DNA of 64,000 nt from Haliclystus octoradiatus (taxonomy: Eukaryota > Cnidaria > Staurozoa > Stauromedusae > Haliclystidae). Numbering within the stretch: the stretch's first letter is position 1; each line of letters opens with the position of its first letter. Under the pieces are notes generated by a model. It was not told the origin of the DNA. It did no database searches and saw only the letters and a program-made list of their open reading frames with translations. The DNA lies in assembly GCA_916610825.1 (NCBI GenBank), contig OU744454.1, positions 10,977,178-11,041,177 of the forward strand. Direction: 5' to 3'. Both the position numbers and the translations under genes were made by a program. Below are positions 45,601 through 60,600 of this stretch, piece by piece.

Positions 45601-48600
45601 GTTAGATTCTAAACAAAAACCTTGCTAAAGAAAGACGCATTTCACATAAATAGATGTTTACCTCTGAAGGAAAAAACATTGATAATGATGCCAATGGAAA
45701 AACGGCATTAAAACCTTCTCTCAGGGTATTCATTTGTTTGCTTACACCCTCAACTAACGTCCAATGAACAACAAGCTAAAAACACAAAGACAAAGATAAA
45801 GTCAGGAAATTATACATTAACCAAAGCTGCCTGATATCTGTTTGAAGTAACTAAAGACAATGGTGATATTTTTCTATAGGAAATTGGTTACATGATATCC
45901 ACTATAGAACTCTATTCGAATGGATTTTGTATGTTCAAAACAGAGGTGCACTGACCATGTACAGGAGCTGGAGTTAAACTCAGACTCAGACAGGGTATCA
46001 ACAGGATTTCAACATGAGCAGAACTGGAGTGTGTGTTTCGCCAGTCAGCAGCAGAAGTTGGAGCCGGAGTCTAGAATGCAGTCCTGGAACTGTAGGCTTT
46101 GCAAAGTTGAAAATTGTACATAGAGGTTGGATTGGCTACCTACTTAAGATTAGGTTATTTTTTTTGTACCATTCTATGTTTGCTTAATTTGGGGTTCCGC
46201 TTTCGGAATATTTACAGGAGTTACTCTTAAATATTTCGAGTCAGGATACAGGAGTCAGAATCGGAGTCCATTTTTCCTATATTTTCGTATCCTGACTCTG
46301 AATCAAACAACTCTATAAGGATTTTTTCAGTTTTAGAGCCTTACAAATTCTGACTCTGTACAATTTTGGTTCAAAATCAACAATATGTATACATGAAGAC
46401 GTTGGATTGCAATTAATTTGATATCAAACAAAACTCATGGTTGGTCTACTAAGGCAACTTTTTTTTTTCAAATGTCCAAGAATTTGCAAATTTGCCATTG
46501 TCAATATAAACTTGGTCAAAGTTAGCTTCATTTGCCGTCGATCAAATTTACATCAGTTCTATTCTACTCATAGTATTCTGGAAATGTCATGAAAAATGTA
46601 TGAAATCTCCATAGACTTTGCAGCAAATGCGTATAGATGGAAATTTACCTTGATGTATTCTTCTAGGTTAAATATTGTGACAGGAATTTCATGACCATTT
46701 TTCTGTAAAAATAAATCAGTTAATCAATTTGGAGTATCAGCGACGTTAATGTGAATGAACTACCCAATCAAAACAAATAATAATGATCAAATTCAGCTTT
46801 CAACATGGTACATTGAAAATAGACAATTAAAAAAATTAAATCTAAAACGAATAGTTCATGATTTAGTATTATAGTGTCACAACTAGAGTCGAGAAACCTT
46901 AAAAAGTTATGTAGTCAGTGTCGCCCTACCGAAGGCACCCGTACCACTACTCTATTTCTAGAGGAGAGGCTCTTTTCGCTGTGAGCAATGATTTTAAACG
47001 CTCTTTATTGATCTCAGTCGCAACACTGCAGATCGATTTCAACAGATTTCATGGAAGATAGGTCTCGATTGTTAATGCGCAACAATGCGCCGCAATGCAA
47101 TTACCTCTGGACCATTTCATCAACCGTCAAAAGATGTTACTCAAAAGAAGGCTTAGATAAAGTCAAGGCTGAGTTGAACTTAGGGAGATTTGAAACCCAG
47201 TTGACTAGATATGATCAAATCTTGAGTCATGTTGCTCTGCTATCTGAGCTTGGAGTGACCACTATAGACAGGTGGTCATTATAACAGGTTGGATTGCAAC
47301 AAGATTAAAAGCATTAAAGGTTCAGTTTCTGTGTGAACACAATAGAATATCTTACCTTTAGCTCAATAGAACTTTGACCAGGTAGAACAAAATCAAGTGC
47401 TAAATCTTCAATTGGTAATCCATCCAATGTAATTTCACTGAGAATTTTGTGAAGCTCGTCGATTGATAAATGACTACTTTCTTGTTCAATTCGTTTTTTA
47501 CGTAAAACAACTTCATTGAGTTGACTTAATGATTTAAACAAAGCTTCGTCGACATATTGTAAATCTGGTAAATCCATCGTTGATTCTTGATAGAGCATCC
47601 ACTTGTATAATGCATTGCTGAATGGTATATCTATCATCCGACTATCGATCAATGCTTTTGCAATGAATTTACCAAGAAAACGGAATTTTGATTTCAGACG
47701 AGTTAACGCAGAGCCCTTTGTTGCTTTACCAATTGGTGCTAAACGAGTACAAGAGAAAGAACAAAGGATGAAGACATATGTAAATAGTCAAATCTTTATA
47801 ATGATCCCTCTATACAGAGGTCACCTGTCTATAGTGGTCACTCTAGAAATGTCTAAAATAGTATTGAATTGAACCTTCAACTTATCATACCTTAGGCTTA
47901 AGCTATTAGGTCAACTTATCTACATCTTACAACTGGTTGTTTTATATAGGTTGCACTGTATCGAATTTGTAATGCTAAATGTATCGAACTATGCTAAATG
48001 TATCAATTTGTAATGCTAAAGCCAAGAAGATTAGTTTTGAAAGAATATCATTTTAATCCAACGAAATATTGTTTCCATTTGAGTACCGGTAAACAATTAA
48101 GTGTCGTTAATAAAAGAAGGTTTCCTTGACATAGTAAGATCACAAGCGACCATCAGCTGTAATTCCGTAAGTTATGTGTCTGCTACATTAGCTCATCATT
48201 GGCGATATGATGTTAAAAAGTAACAATAAAGCTATGAAAACACAGGACAGCATATTCTTGAATTGAAAGTATGTATTTAACTAGTGTGTTTTACATTATT
48301 ACCATTAATATTCACTGTTTGAGTATTTCCCAAGTCAAAATTGTAAGGGATTTTATCTGAATTAGTGAAATTCAGAATATTTTCAACAAGGATTCAATGC
48401 TGTACATTGTTATTTCGTTTAGTAAAGCAGGAATTATCCTGAATAGTAGAACACGGTCAACAGAGCATGATTACACAACTAGAATAGCACAAGGTATACC
48501 AATGTAAAATGGCTTATGATGACATGCTTCGGCATGCTTTAGGAATACATTGGCCCAACTTACTGTCTACTGATAAACTTAGGAAACTTTCCCCTCCCTG

Positions 48601-51600
48601 TCTCTGCAATTGCTCACCAATGCAATATGTCTTTTTGAGGTCACATCAAGAGATCAAAGACATACGCCCTCAACCGCTGAATGACATCCTTCACTGTCAA
48701 CCGAAGGCTATGCGCAAGTAGTATTATTTCGTAATCTTTTGAATCGTGAATTGTCTTATTTACAAGTTTCTTTGTCAGTTATATCTGACCGTGATTTGTG
48801 GCATTCTTTGTGTAGCAATTATGTTAGACGTGAGAGGGACGGCACATTCCTATAATGTGACTGTCTATACTACTACTGATGAAAATTACAACTACATAAT
48901 CCGTACCTGGAAACAGACCACATATACTATGATGATATTTAACACTTTCTTTGGCTTCTCCTGAAATAAAAAAAAATATTCATTTTTACATCAAGGTTGC
49001 AGTATATAGGGTAAAATTCTAGAGAGACAGAAATATTTCAAATGGCAAAAATGGCCCGTTGGCTCTACGCACTTAAATTCATTTGCGTGTTTGTCGTTTT
49101 TGTGCCTGAAACCATTCTGAAACTTGAAATTTGAGGCCATGCTGAAGCCCTAACTGACATTGAGTGTTGAATTTAGGTAAAGCTTAATTCAAGTTGAGCT
49201 TGTAGCGACCACCGGTCAATGTTAATAAATATAAAAACCACCGGTCAATGTTGCTCCTTTGATAACTTGCTGACTTCATGTCTGGGTGACCGTAATATTC
49301 AGGGTTGATTCAAATAGAAAATACTATTAGACATTGCTAAAGTGACCACTATAGACAGGTGATACCTGTGTAAAGGGGACTGTTATAACAGGTTTGGCTA
49401 TAATCCAAATATTTCTTGTTTTTGCTCTTGACATATAAAATTTGTAAGCATTTGAGAATCTCCATCTTATCAACCTTCAGATACTAAATCAAACACTAAC
49501 CTCCTTCTTCGATTGACTCTGTGATGTCACCACGCCACATCTCAAGCGACGCTTTTTGGAATTCTAAAGACACTAAACTATAGAATTCAAGAGTTGGTCC
49601 AAGTCCAGTACCAACCTACGAATAAGAATAGATTCACAACTCAATCTTAATCAATGTAGATTTAAATTTCAATTTACGTAAGGTCTGGATCATACGCTGT
49701 TCTGTACATGTGCTAATCCTATTATATTCCAGCAAACGCCTTCTAACCCGTCCCAAACGCCTCCATCAGGTGTGAATTCATGCATGAAATCCTTGGAACT
49801 TGGTCTGAAACCAAATTGTTTATGTAGTCGATCTGGAGGCGTTCTCAACCGGAATAGGATTGACATATGTACAGAACAGCGAACAGCGTATGAACTAGGT
49901 CTAATGCTTTCAAGAAAGTAAATGGAATCAAGTCTTCAGTAAAGAAATACGATGAAGACGTTAAGCTATTTACCTCTCCTTCATATTGTATTTCGAGTAA
50001 AGCTTTACTTGACGCCATATCACCGATCACACTTTCAGCTTGTTTGAATAGGCTTGTCCGAGACACCGTTCGCTACAAAAAGGAAAATGGGTACACAAAT
50101 CAATAACTGACAAGTTGAGGCTGGCTATGTATACAGTAGAATCCAGATTTAACGGTATTCTGTGAATAACAGTAAGCAAACAAAGTTCGGGATGAGTAAT
50201 TTACGGTCAAACTTTGCTAAATATTTACCGCTAACAACAGATTCTTCCAAAACTGGTAAAATGGTTTGTCTACCTAGCGTTCTGTTTTTGCTGGATTCAA
50301 CGGTACAGTACTACGGTATGTGATGATGCAGCGTTTTGCCGAGAACTTTGTTAAACAAATGGGTAGCGTAATTTATATTATATATTAATTTGTTGATTAA
50401 CATTGAAATGCAGAGAATACTGTTCCTTTTGAACAGTGTTCCTAACGGTTGTTTGACTGCTAATGAGAACTAAAAGCATGAAAAGTCAAATGGCCACTAT
50501 CAACAGCTGGTTCATCTATACAGGTAATATTACAATACATCTCAACTTGCTAAATATGGTTGCAATATGACGCAATTTTTACTGAAACTTTTTGATGTAA
50601 ATATTTTTACAGCTTTTGTTTCAAAGGTTATTGTCATAAAAATATGAAAACATTTTATTGAACACTGTTCAGGACAGGAAAAGATGTCTTCTTGTTAATT
50701 TGCTGGATGCATAAGAAATTCATAATTTTCGTTTTTTATATTTACCTTTTTCTTTTCAAGTCTAGGTGTTACACGATCAGATGTATCCGTAGTAGACAGA
50801 TCAGGAACATTGTCCTGCAAATATGATCAAAAATACTTAGATACAATTTTGATAGTACAGTGAAACCTGTATATAACGACCAGATACCAGTGGTAGATAA
50901 CTTGACCATTATAGACAGGTGGCCTTTATATGCAAGTTTATTTCAATAGAAAACACTACTTTAGACATTGCAAGAGTGACCACTATAGACAGGTGGCCGC
51001 TGTATAGAACCGTTGTAACAGGTTTGACTGTAGTAGTATTAAACTAATGTAGAAGTAGACAGACAAGATAACTAAATAGGATAACAACTTTTACATAAAT
51101 ATTCCTCACACATGGACATTGATTGTTAAGACATTATTTCATAGACCCTGTAATAATGATTAATATCAATCACTGTAAATAATTATAATAGCATTACAAT
51201 AACATTTTCTATTCAATCGCAATTAAACCTATTAAGCTATTTCCTCTGCGAAAACACTTCAGGAGTTCATGAACAGTTCATGAACGTTAAATGGCCCCAA
51301 ATTTTCATGAACTGTTCATGAACTGTCTGTGAGGGTTCATGAACTGTTCATGAACAGTTCAGGAAAATCGGAGCCATTTAACGTTCATGAACTGTTCATG
51401 AACTGTTCATGAACTCCTGAACTGTTTTTCGCAGGGTTTCCCTGACATCTTGAAACAGTACAATTAAACAGAACATTTTATTTTCATAACTTTAATGTAA
51501 ACTATATACTCCTAATGTGAACTGCTCATATGTCGTTAATAGACTACAATCTATTCTATTTTATTCTATAAAATTGGTCAAGCCATTAATTTGTTTGTAA

Positions 51601-54600
51601 ATGCAAACATTTGTGGCTGGAGAAGATTAGATATTTAGTAATTTGTCTTGACGATGGTCTTGTTGTGTAAATATTCAGTACAGTGAAACCTGTCCATACA
51701 GCCACGTAAGAAAGGTAGCTAAATTGACTACTATATGCAGGTGAATTATAAGTACAGGGTTAATTCAATAGAAAATACTATCTTAGACTTTGACAGAGTG
51801 ACTACTATAGACAGGTGGACAATGTATAGAGGTGACCCTTATAACAGGTGTGAATGTAGATATTTTGTGTTTCAAACTAATATAACATGACGGGCATGCT
51901 GTACAAGCAAATTCAATTCAGAGGTGTGAATACATTACAACATATCCCCTTACCTGTAATCTTGTCATTGCCCTTTCTCTATCAAATGTTACCGTGTAAA
52001 ATAATTGAAGTCGACATTCAAATGGAAACACAAAAGGACTGAAAAACAAAAACAAAACAAATTAGTTATAAGAAAAACAATATGTATGTTAAATATAATT
52101 ACAACATAACTATTACAAATAATTATTGCAATCTGATTGGTTAACGCTTATGAAGCTATCTCACAACATCAAAGCGGGAAAAACAAACCAGGACAAAAGC
52201 CTACGAAACCATATTTCAAAAATGGCTGACTGCAGCTTCGGAAATTGAAATTCAACGTGCAAAGCAACTTTCGCCTTGGCTTTCTTCTTGTGACGTCATA
52301 AGTATAAGAGAATTACATGGCTGATCAGGGTTTGTAAGATCAACAAATGCTCTTAAAAAGTGTACAAATCAGTCACAAATTGGGGCTTGTTATGTTTTAA
52401 ACCAGATAGTTCACATTTTTCTTGAACTATGGTATCATAGAATCACTTGAGTCACTTCGGAATCACTCGCAGAGGCAACTCGTGATTATCTGATGCCTTC
52501 CCGTTTTCTCTTTCTCCTTTCCTCTTGAAGCTATGACACCATAGTTCACGGAAAGTGTGAACTATTTGTTTAGCAGTTTTACATGTCTTGGTTTATCATG
52601 ACAGTGTAGCTCGCCAACGCGCAAAAAGGAATTGCTTTGAAAAAACAATTTTATGGTCAAATCCTTGTTAAACATTTTGGACAAGTGCAAGCGGAAATTT
52701 TAACAAATGCTATGTGTTTTTTTCAATAAACTTGTGTAATTTGATAAGACGATCCAAACGCGGCTGCATCTAAATTCAATTATTATGGCCTATAGTTTAC
52801 CTGTTGTGCATTTCTTAAGAAAATGGTCTATTGAATACAGTATGCATCTTATCTTGGTAATCAGATATCTCTATGGACTAGCCTGCGAGTCTAAGCTACA
52901 AAATTTGTTATGCTTTACTTACCAAGAATGAGCTAACTCAGATAACCAAGGTGGCAAACTATTTGTCATAATAACTAAAGGATCTAAGGAGGTAGATAAA
53001 AAGCAAATTAGACATTTGTTACGACATTATTTGATTGATTGTATTGAGTTGTTAATAGCAGAGCCATCCATTTATAAGAGTTGGGACACACATCGTTTGG
53101 GGCTTGAAAATCACCATTTTCGTTGATTGAAAACACGGTTTTGCTTTTGAACAAAAAGTTTTTCAAATTCATGATATTTTTTGACGCTTTGTTCAAATTT
53201 TGCAAACCTGGGTTTGACGGAGCAAAAATGGCATCTGTCAAATTCGAGCTGAGAGCGGCACACGAAAGATTGTCTCAACTCTAATATATAGATGGCTCTG
53301 GTTAATAGTGCCAATTGATACCTGTAGACAGTATTCTTAGATTATTTAAATTTGATTCCTAGTCACTGCACTACGGCTATACCCATACTTATATGAGATC
53401 ATCAGGTTCTTTCCGTAACCCCATCATTTTATTTATATACTTATTTAAATTTAACAATACATGTGAATAAATTAGACAGGAATTTAGATTTGCAAAGAAT
53501 AAAGTTGGACTTCCAGCGTAAACACAGCAGACAGATTGATGCCTGATTGGTGCAAAAGTAATTTTTATAATGCTATATATATTTAATATAACTATTGCTA
53601 GTAATTTAGAAGTGCTCTGATCAGGGTTTCTGGGACTGAGAGTTCCACAAGGCTTGCATAAATTTAGAAGGAAGGGGAGGAAATAGTTGCATTCAAGTTT
53701 TTACAATCAGAACAAAAATAATGTTCCCATTTGCTTTTGAAGATGAGTAAAACGGTGCAGTTTTTATAATATAATTATGACAATAACCCCTAAATTTTCT
53801 GCAGTGAAAAATGATGTAATCATGACAAATCAAAAAATAGAGTCCGGGAAGGAAAAACATTTTATCGGGCCATGGTTCTGATACAGTAGCAAATACCAAT
53901 GGGTAAGAAGCACAGGCATCTATTTACAATAGTTGGGACACTCTTTCATGTCCGCTCTCGAATCGATGCCAATCACGTAATTTTATGGACGCCATTTTTG
54001 TCCCATCAAACCCAGGATTGCAAAAATAATATCCGGTATGAATTGGCGAAACGTTTGGTCGAGAGCAGAACGTTGTTTTCCAAGGAACGAAAGTGGTGAT
54101 TTTCGAGCCTCAAATGCTACTCTTGTAAATAGATGGCTCTAGTAAAAGCCTTAAGGTGAATTTGTTTTGAAGCTGACCATGTTTCATGGTGATGATAGAA
54201 AGAGAGAGGACAGACTGATAAGATAACTAACCTTGGAGTTGTCTCATTGCTTTCGATGTTAATTTACTATTGATAAACTCAGCTAATGGGACAGGCGTCG
54301 TCAGAGGTGAAACCTAAAAAACAATCAAATCTTCACAGTGAGAATTATACAACATAAAATGATAAACTCTGATGACATAATCTTATTCTAAAATGATGAT
54401 GAATTTTGAAAAAAAAATGATACAAGTTTTAATAAGATTAGAAAATCACAGTGATTGAAACAGATACGACATAGTTCATTATATATAATATTACATCTAA
54501 GTTAAAACCAAGACAGTGAACAATGCATAAAGATCAATGACGATATCCAAATTCTAGAAGGGGGAAATTCGAAAGGCATAGTTCTGAGGTCAGGCAAACA

Positions 54601-57600
54601 AATGGGTGACCAATAGCCAATATAATCAAGGTAACAGGAACGTCATTTCTTTGCACTTCCCCAGAATATCATCACTGTTAGAAACAATTGGGATTTGTCC
54701 TCCTGACGATGCAATGAATATCAACTTTTAAATAATGAATTGATACTCGGTGTAACTGAAAATATCCTTAATTTATACTAAAATTAATCTTCAAAGACAT
54801 AAAAATTTGATCAGTGCACATTGCGTGTATGTTCAAAGTTGAAAAGTGAATGCCATTTTTCAAGCCACAAATAGTGTATAAAATTAGTGCATCATGCAAT
54901 TCAGTCAGTCTATTTTATGCCTATCATTTATAGAACAGTCTTTCATCGTAGAGAAATGCTGAAAAGCAAGAGATGCGATTAAGTACTTACGTCACAAAAA
55001 TGCGTTAAATTTGCATTCAAATGATGTATGACACGTAACAGCGTTATCGTTTCTAGCGAAGGGTCAGTCGTCGACATAGTTGCTAGAGCAGTACTTGACA
55101 AGCCAGCATTCATATCTGCAAAGAGACAAAAATACAATAAAAAATAACAGATTACGAAGCAATTACGGCAACAAGCTAGCTGAGTGATACAAAGAAACAA
55201 AACGCGTCTCTCCTATAAGTTTGATTACAATTCGCTCATGTGAACGTCAAATTTGAAACATAGGAGCAATCAGCTTTAGATTCTCTTCATTGCACAATTA
55301 ACTATTGATCCATCTGTGCCCATCAGCATGCATATCGGAATGAATGGTGGTGGCTTGTCTTGAAGAAAATTTTGCTGTTGTAGGAGTGCAATAGAGTTAG
55401 TGGTACAGTAGAAATTGTTTATAACGGCACCACTAGGGAACTTTCAAAAAGTACAGTATAGGCGATGTGCCGTTATAGGCAATTATTCATAAGAAGTAAG
55501 ATACAAAATTTAACCAGGAAGATCAGTTCAGTAGACTATAAACAGCAATCCGCTATAGAAGGTGATGTTACAGGATATTGTATACAGGATTTTTATACAG
55601 GATTATTTTCGCTTAGGTCAATCCCGAAGCAATTCAAAAACAAAGATCACTGAAGCAGAATAAACAAATGTAACCTTTATGGCAAGGTTCCCATATTAAT
55701 TAAAGAGTATGGGCAAAGTACCAGCAAACAAATGGTCGATAATAGAGAAAATTAATTGAATACCATATATTTGATTACGTAACAACAAAGATGGTTGAGT
55801 TCTTGCTTGTTCTTATACAATCATGATACTGTTTTCCCGTAAATGACATCATTTGTGAAGCGTGTCATTCTTAATCATCCTTTTACATTCTCCAACATGC
55901 GGTGATATCTTAAAAAGTACTAAAACTGTACATTACAATATTTCCCTGTGCTGGAGATTATTGTTGAAATGACATTACATAGCCGTAAATAGAAAAATAG
56001 AATGATAAGTAAGAATCCATGTCACTCTACGGTTTCAGCTAAAATACTCGGTCCATACCATGCGAAAAAAAGTTCATGAGTCCATGAATGGAAAGTGCTC
56101 AAAATTTCATGAACTGTCTGTCAACTTTTGGGCAATTTCACATTAGCAGCAATCAAATGCCTTGCAGGAGCCGTTTTATATGGTTATGAAGTGAATTGAA
56201 AATCCTCCGATGGTTATTTGAAACATCGGGAATGAAAGCAAATGAGAAAATAGGCTGTATTTAATTTCACCGGTGATAGTAACTGTGATGTTATTCTGCC
56301 TCTGCCAACATAACAGTCAGCTTTTGAAAATGTTTGTAGTAAACACATATTTTATTGCAGCTTGTTTGAACCATTTTAAAATGACATTAACTTGTGTTAT
56401 CCTCTAGCATTTAAATTACCTTGAACTTTGGCTTGATCAGATAGTCGTCCACTCTTAGCACCACCACGTGGGGAAGAAGCTGTTTTTGTTTTTTTCACTT
56501 TGTCAGGAGTGCGTTTATCAGTGGGTTGTGTTACAGGGCGATATCTAAAGAAGCAGATAGGTAAATTAAAGATCACATCAAATCTTTTCTAGCAACTCGT
56601 ATGTTAGCCAAATTAATGGCTCCTTTGGACGTCAACTTTCTTTCGTTATACAACAGCAGATTAGAGAATTTAGCTAAACATTTATTTCATTATTGTTTAC
56701 ATAAAAATACATCACCATAATGGCATTAAATGAAATTGTTGGCAATAACTGGTCGAATAACAAATGCTCATGACACGAAAACCATGAACAAAATTGTGAC
56801 AATTTATTGCGTTTTCATGCCAATTTTAAGGCATATATCACAATTTAATATTCTGAATATGGGTATTTTCATGGTTTTAAAAATGTGTGGTTTTCACTAT
56901 TTTACATTTTCATGGTGTTTTCACAACACGTTATGACATTTTCATAGTTTTGGTGTTTGTAGTGTATACAGCTATCACTGCGTATGCACAATACACTTAG
57001 ATACAATTAAATATCTGTTCTTACAGAATTGTATGTGTATCAGACCAAATGCTGGCTCTACCAAATGGTCCATCGTCATCGTCAACAGATTGTTCATCAG
57101 TAACCTGCAAATTAAAACAAATTCAAGTGAATTTCCCTTTTTCTATAACAAGGGTTCAATAAAATCTGGGTTAGCCCAAAGGGTAAGCCAAAAAACAAAA
57201 GCTAGCCAATTCGAAAAGTAAAAACGAATGAAAAGCAACTTCAATTATTCTAATTCTTCCCGAAAATCAGACTTTTTACCCAAAATTATCATATTATTCT
57301 TATAGTATTTAAAAATGTTGTAAAATTAAACAAAATCCGGAATCATTTTGTAGTCAAGTTATGATGTATGAATCAATGATAGTTTGAGTCCTGGCATGGC
57401 CGTTCAGTAATATTAATAATTACCATGTATGGTTACAAATGTTTATAAGTTACTTGTCACTCACATGACGCATGTGTTACTCAACTTTCAAGCAGCTATA
57501 TAAAATGTTTCCCAGTTACCCCCTGATCTAACAACGACTCTGTTGGTTACTAAAATATGAGAAGTTGAGCTGTAATATTTGTTCAATATTGACTGCACAT

Positions 57601-60600
57601 TATTAACAATATTTCATAATTGATGAAAGATAACAATTGCTACTTACATTTGTTTTTCCGTACTGTCTAACTGCTTGATAGACTGTCATGTTGTAAGGTA
57701 ACTGATGACCATCGAGGAAGAATTCCAAGAAGTGCCTATAATTTCAAAGAAGTATAAATGCTTGAAAAAATGTCAAATAATTTCCTTACAATCAAAATGT
57801 TCTTCGCCTAAGAGGCATCTGGGTATTCCTGATATGGGCAGTAGTCTCCTTATTCCCTCTGGTGCCACCTCTGTGATGACTCATTTAAGAAAAAAAATAG
57901 CATAGTGAGTTCATGAGCAAAAAATTGTAATCAGAATTTGATTGCTTTGAATCCGAACAGAAATTGGAGATATTCAAAGGAGGTATTAAGTGTGATATGA
58001 TTTATATGCAACATATAATTTGCGTTTGAAAAAAAGTTATTTGCAACATTCTGATAATGACGATTTGATTCCAAATAAATATCCCTTTACTGCATTTAAA
58101 TTACAATCAGAGTCCGACTAAGACCCAGCTTTCCCCAGTAGCAGTAATGTAATTGTGTGGAAGGACCCTTACGGGTCCTTCCATAGGATACTCTCATAAT
58201 CCATAGTCTAGTTCCGAAGCATATCTCTCTATTCAACCGGATTAAACAACTTTATTTGAAGAAAAACTTTGTTTAAATGCCATATTTTAAATTAAATTTG
58301 CGCTTGCGTACGGAAAAACCAGTAAAGTAACTCCATTATAAGAATGTCACACAGCAATATATGCCCAAAAAGTTATGGTGTGACCTAGTAAGTGTTTAGT
58401 AAAATAACTGTTCACAGACTGGGTTGACCTGATAGCTTGATTGAATTGATCACGATGTATTTATATATTTATTGATGCAGAGCACACGCTCTCTGGAATG
58501 CTAGCTGGCGATGTCAGTGTTCCCTAATCTTATCAGCCCCACCACCCCATTGAATTGTGGTCTTTTCAGGAAGGCTTTAAGCAGGATTGTCAAGAATAAA
58601 ATTAACGTTGAATTAAACAAACACAAAGAAAGAAAGAAACAGAACAGATCTTTTCCCATCCGTCAGGAAGCTCTTTGAACCCCAGAAAGTATTTTACAGT
58701 CAATAGTTTGTGTCAAACATACAGGCCAGTATGCACAACTCTCTAGTGAAAAGCCGATTTCCTCATAACCGCCTTTGCAGCAAAAAATCACTATCGGCCT
58801 AACAGAATGATTCCATACTTAGGCAGAAGCAATCTTGTCACATGGTGATTGAAAGCACTGCTTCCTTGTGCATAAAATAATTATACTTGATGAATTTAAC
58901 AGAGCATAACATAGTGAATAAGAAACAAGGATAGGTGCAATCAGCAAGCAACAACAATGAGGGTAACAATTAACAACCATGTGTAAACATGACAGCGCTA
59001 CAACTACATGCCCTGAAGCCCAACACACCAGCGAGCAGACAAAATCGCGAGACCACGTGACTGTAAAAAACTGTAAAAGGCAATAGAGTAGAACAAAGGG
59101 TATCACAGAAAAGGTTGAGTTTAAAAATTAATATAAAATAAAATACTTGATTGATCTTGATAAAAACAGAACCACGATGCTAATAACTAGTGGAACATTC
59201 TTGCCAGAAAGACATCATCTTTGTAAAGCGCACAGGAGAAACTATCGCCTGAAATTTGGGTCTCCACTATCCTTAAAAAACTTAAACTAGGGGGGATTAG
59301 CTCAGTTGGCAGAGCAACCGAACTTCAGATCGTGTCATATCTGATCGACTGTGGTTCAAATCCCCTGAGGTCAACTCAGCCTTGACTTTATCTGTAACAT
59401 CAAATGAGTACCATATAAGGATGGCGGATGGAATGGTTCAGAAGGAATTGCATTGTGAGTAGCTGCGGCGCATCGTTGCGCATTGACAATCAAGGCCTAT
59501 CTGGTATGAAATCTGTTGAAATTGATCTGCAGTGTCGCGGCTGAGATCTAAAGAGCGTTTAACATCATTGCTCTTAGCGAAAAGAGCCACTCCTCTAGAA
59601 ATAGAGGAGTGGTACGGGTGCCTTCGGTAGGGCGACACCGTCCACATTACTTTTTACTATCCTTGGTTGAATTTTGACTCCGTATGCGCGGATCTGGGCT
59701 GGCTGTCGGGGCCGCTTCGCTGCCCAGTGCCTGGGCTCAGGCTCCGCCCCTCGCTCTGCTCGGGCATCGAGATGTTGAAAAATCGGTCACATTTTCTTCC
59801 TAACTTTTTGTTGAGGTTTGGCCTATAAATCAGAAAATTAACAATTTTCCTCCAAATTTGTTTTAGCCTTCTGAGATCTAAGATACATGGATCCCCACTT
59901 TTGTCGGACCCTCACTATGATTTATGAAACATTGTCAATAATAGATTTGTTTGCTACCAGTTTCTGAGTAATGGTATCAATTGGCAAATATAATAATCAA
60001 ATAAATAATGCATACACAAATGATAACGCAAATGAAATAGCCCAGCGCACAGCATCTATCTAATTATCAAGAACCTTAACTAAAGATAAGAACAAGATCA
60101 TCTATAAAGCGTCCAATCCTATCTGACAACAACAGATATTTAGAATACATAGATAGATACATACATAGATAATGACAACTAACCTTGGATTGTTTGTTGA
60201 TTGCAATTGTGTAGCCTGGAAATTGTAAACAAAACAAAAAATAAAACATAAGAAAATATGTTTACTATCTTACCTTTACAAACTACAGTCAAACTTGCCA
60301 TAAGGGCCACCATTGCACATCGGCCAAAAATTTATGATGGCCACCTTAGCATCCCACAATTGCAATGTTCAATTGAATTAAATAAACCCTGTTTTAAAGG
60401 CCACCTGCACACAGCCAGCAGTCAAAATATCTATCCTCTCATAGCTGGCTGTTATATAAAGGTTTCATTGTAATTAAGGTTATAAAAAATACAATTTTTA
60501 ATAGAATAAATATTGAAGTTTTATCTTCTCTGCTATTCTAGCAATTCTATCATTACAAATGGTGAATTGATCACATACACAATACAGTGTATCCTGCTTA

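Noticed and set aside
45920..46420. Coding exon with GGAGTC-rich frames
   Set aside because: The pattern is a degenerate GGAGTC/CAGGAG repeat, with an inverted copy (GTCAGGATAC / GTATCCTGAC). TRIP12 phases are complete without it.
56730..57221. Rightward ORFs opposite TRIP12 exons
   Set aside because: They are shadows of intron and of the - strand exon at 57025-57104.
59290..59365. A functional tRNA gene
   Set aside because: A and B boxes and acceptor pairing are present, but the anticodon region is too long and the sequence continues into a SINE body shared by two other copies.
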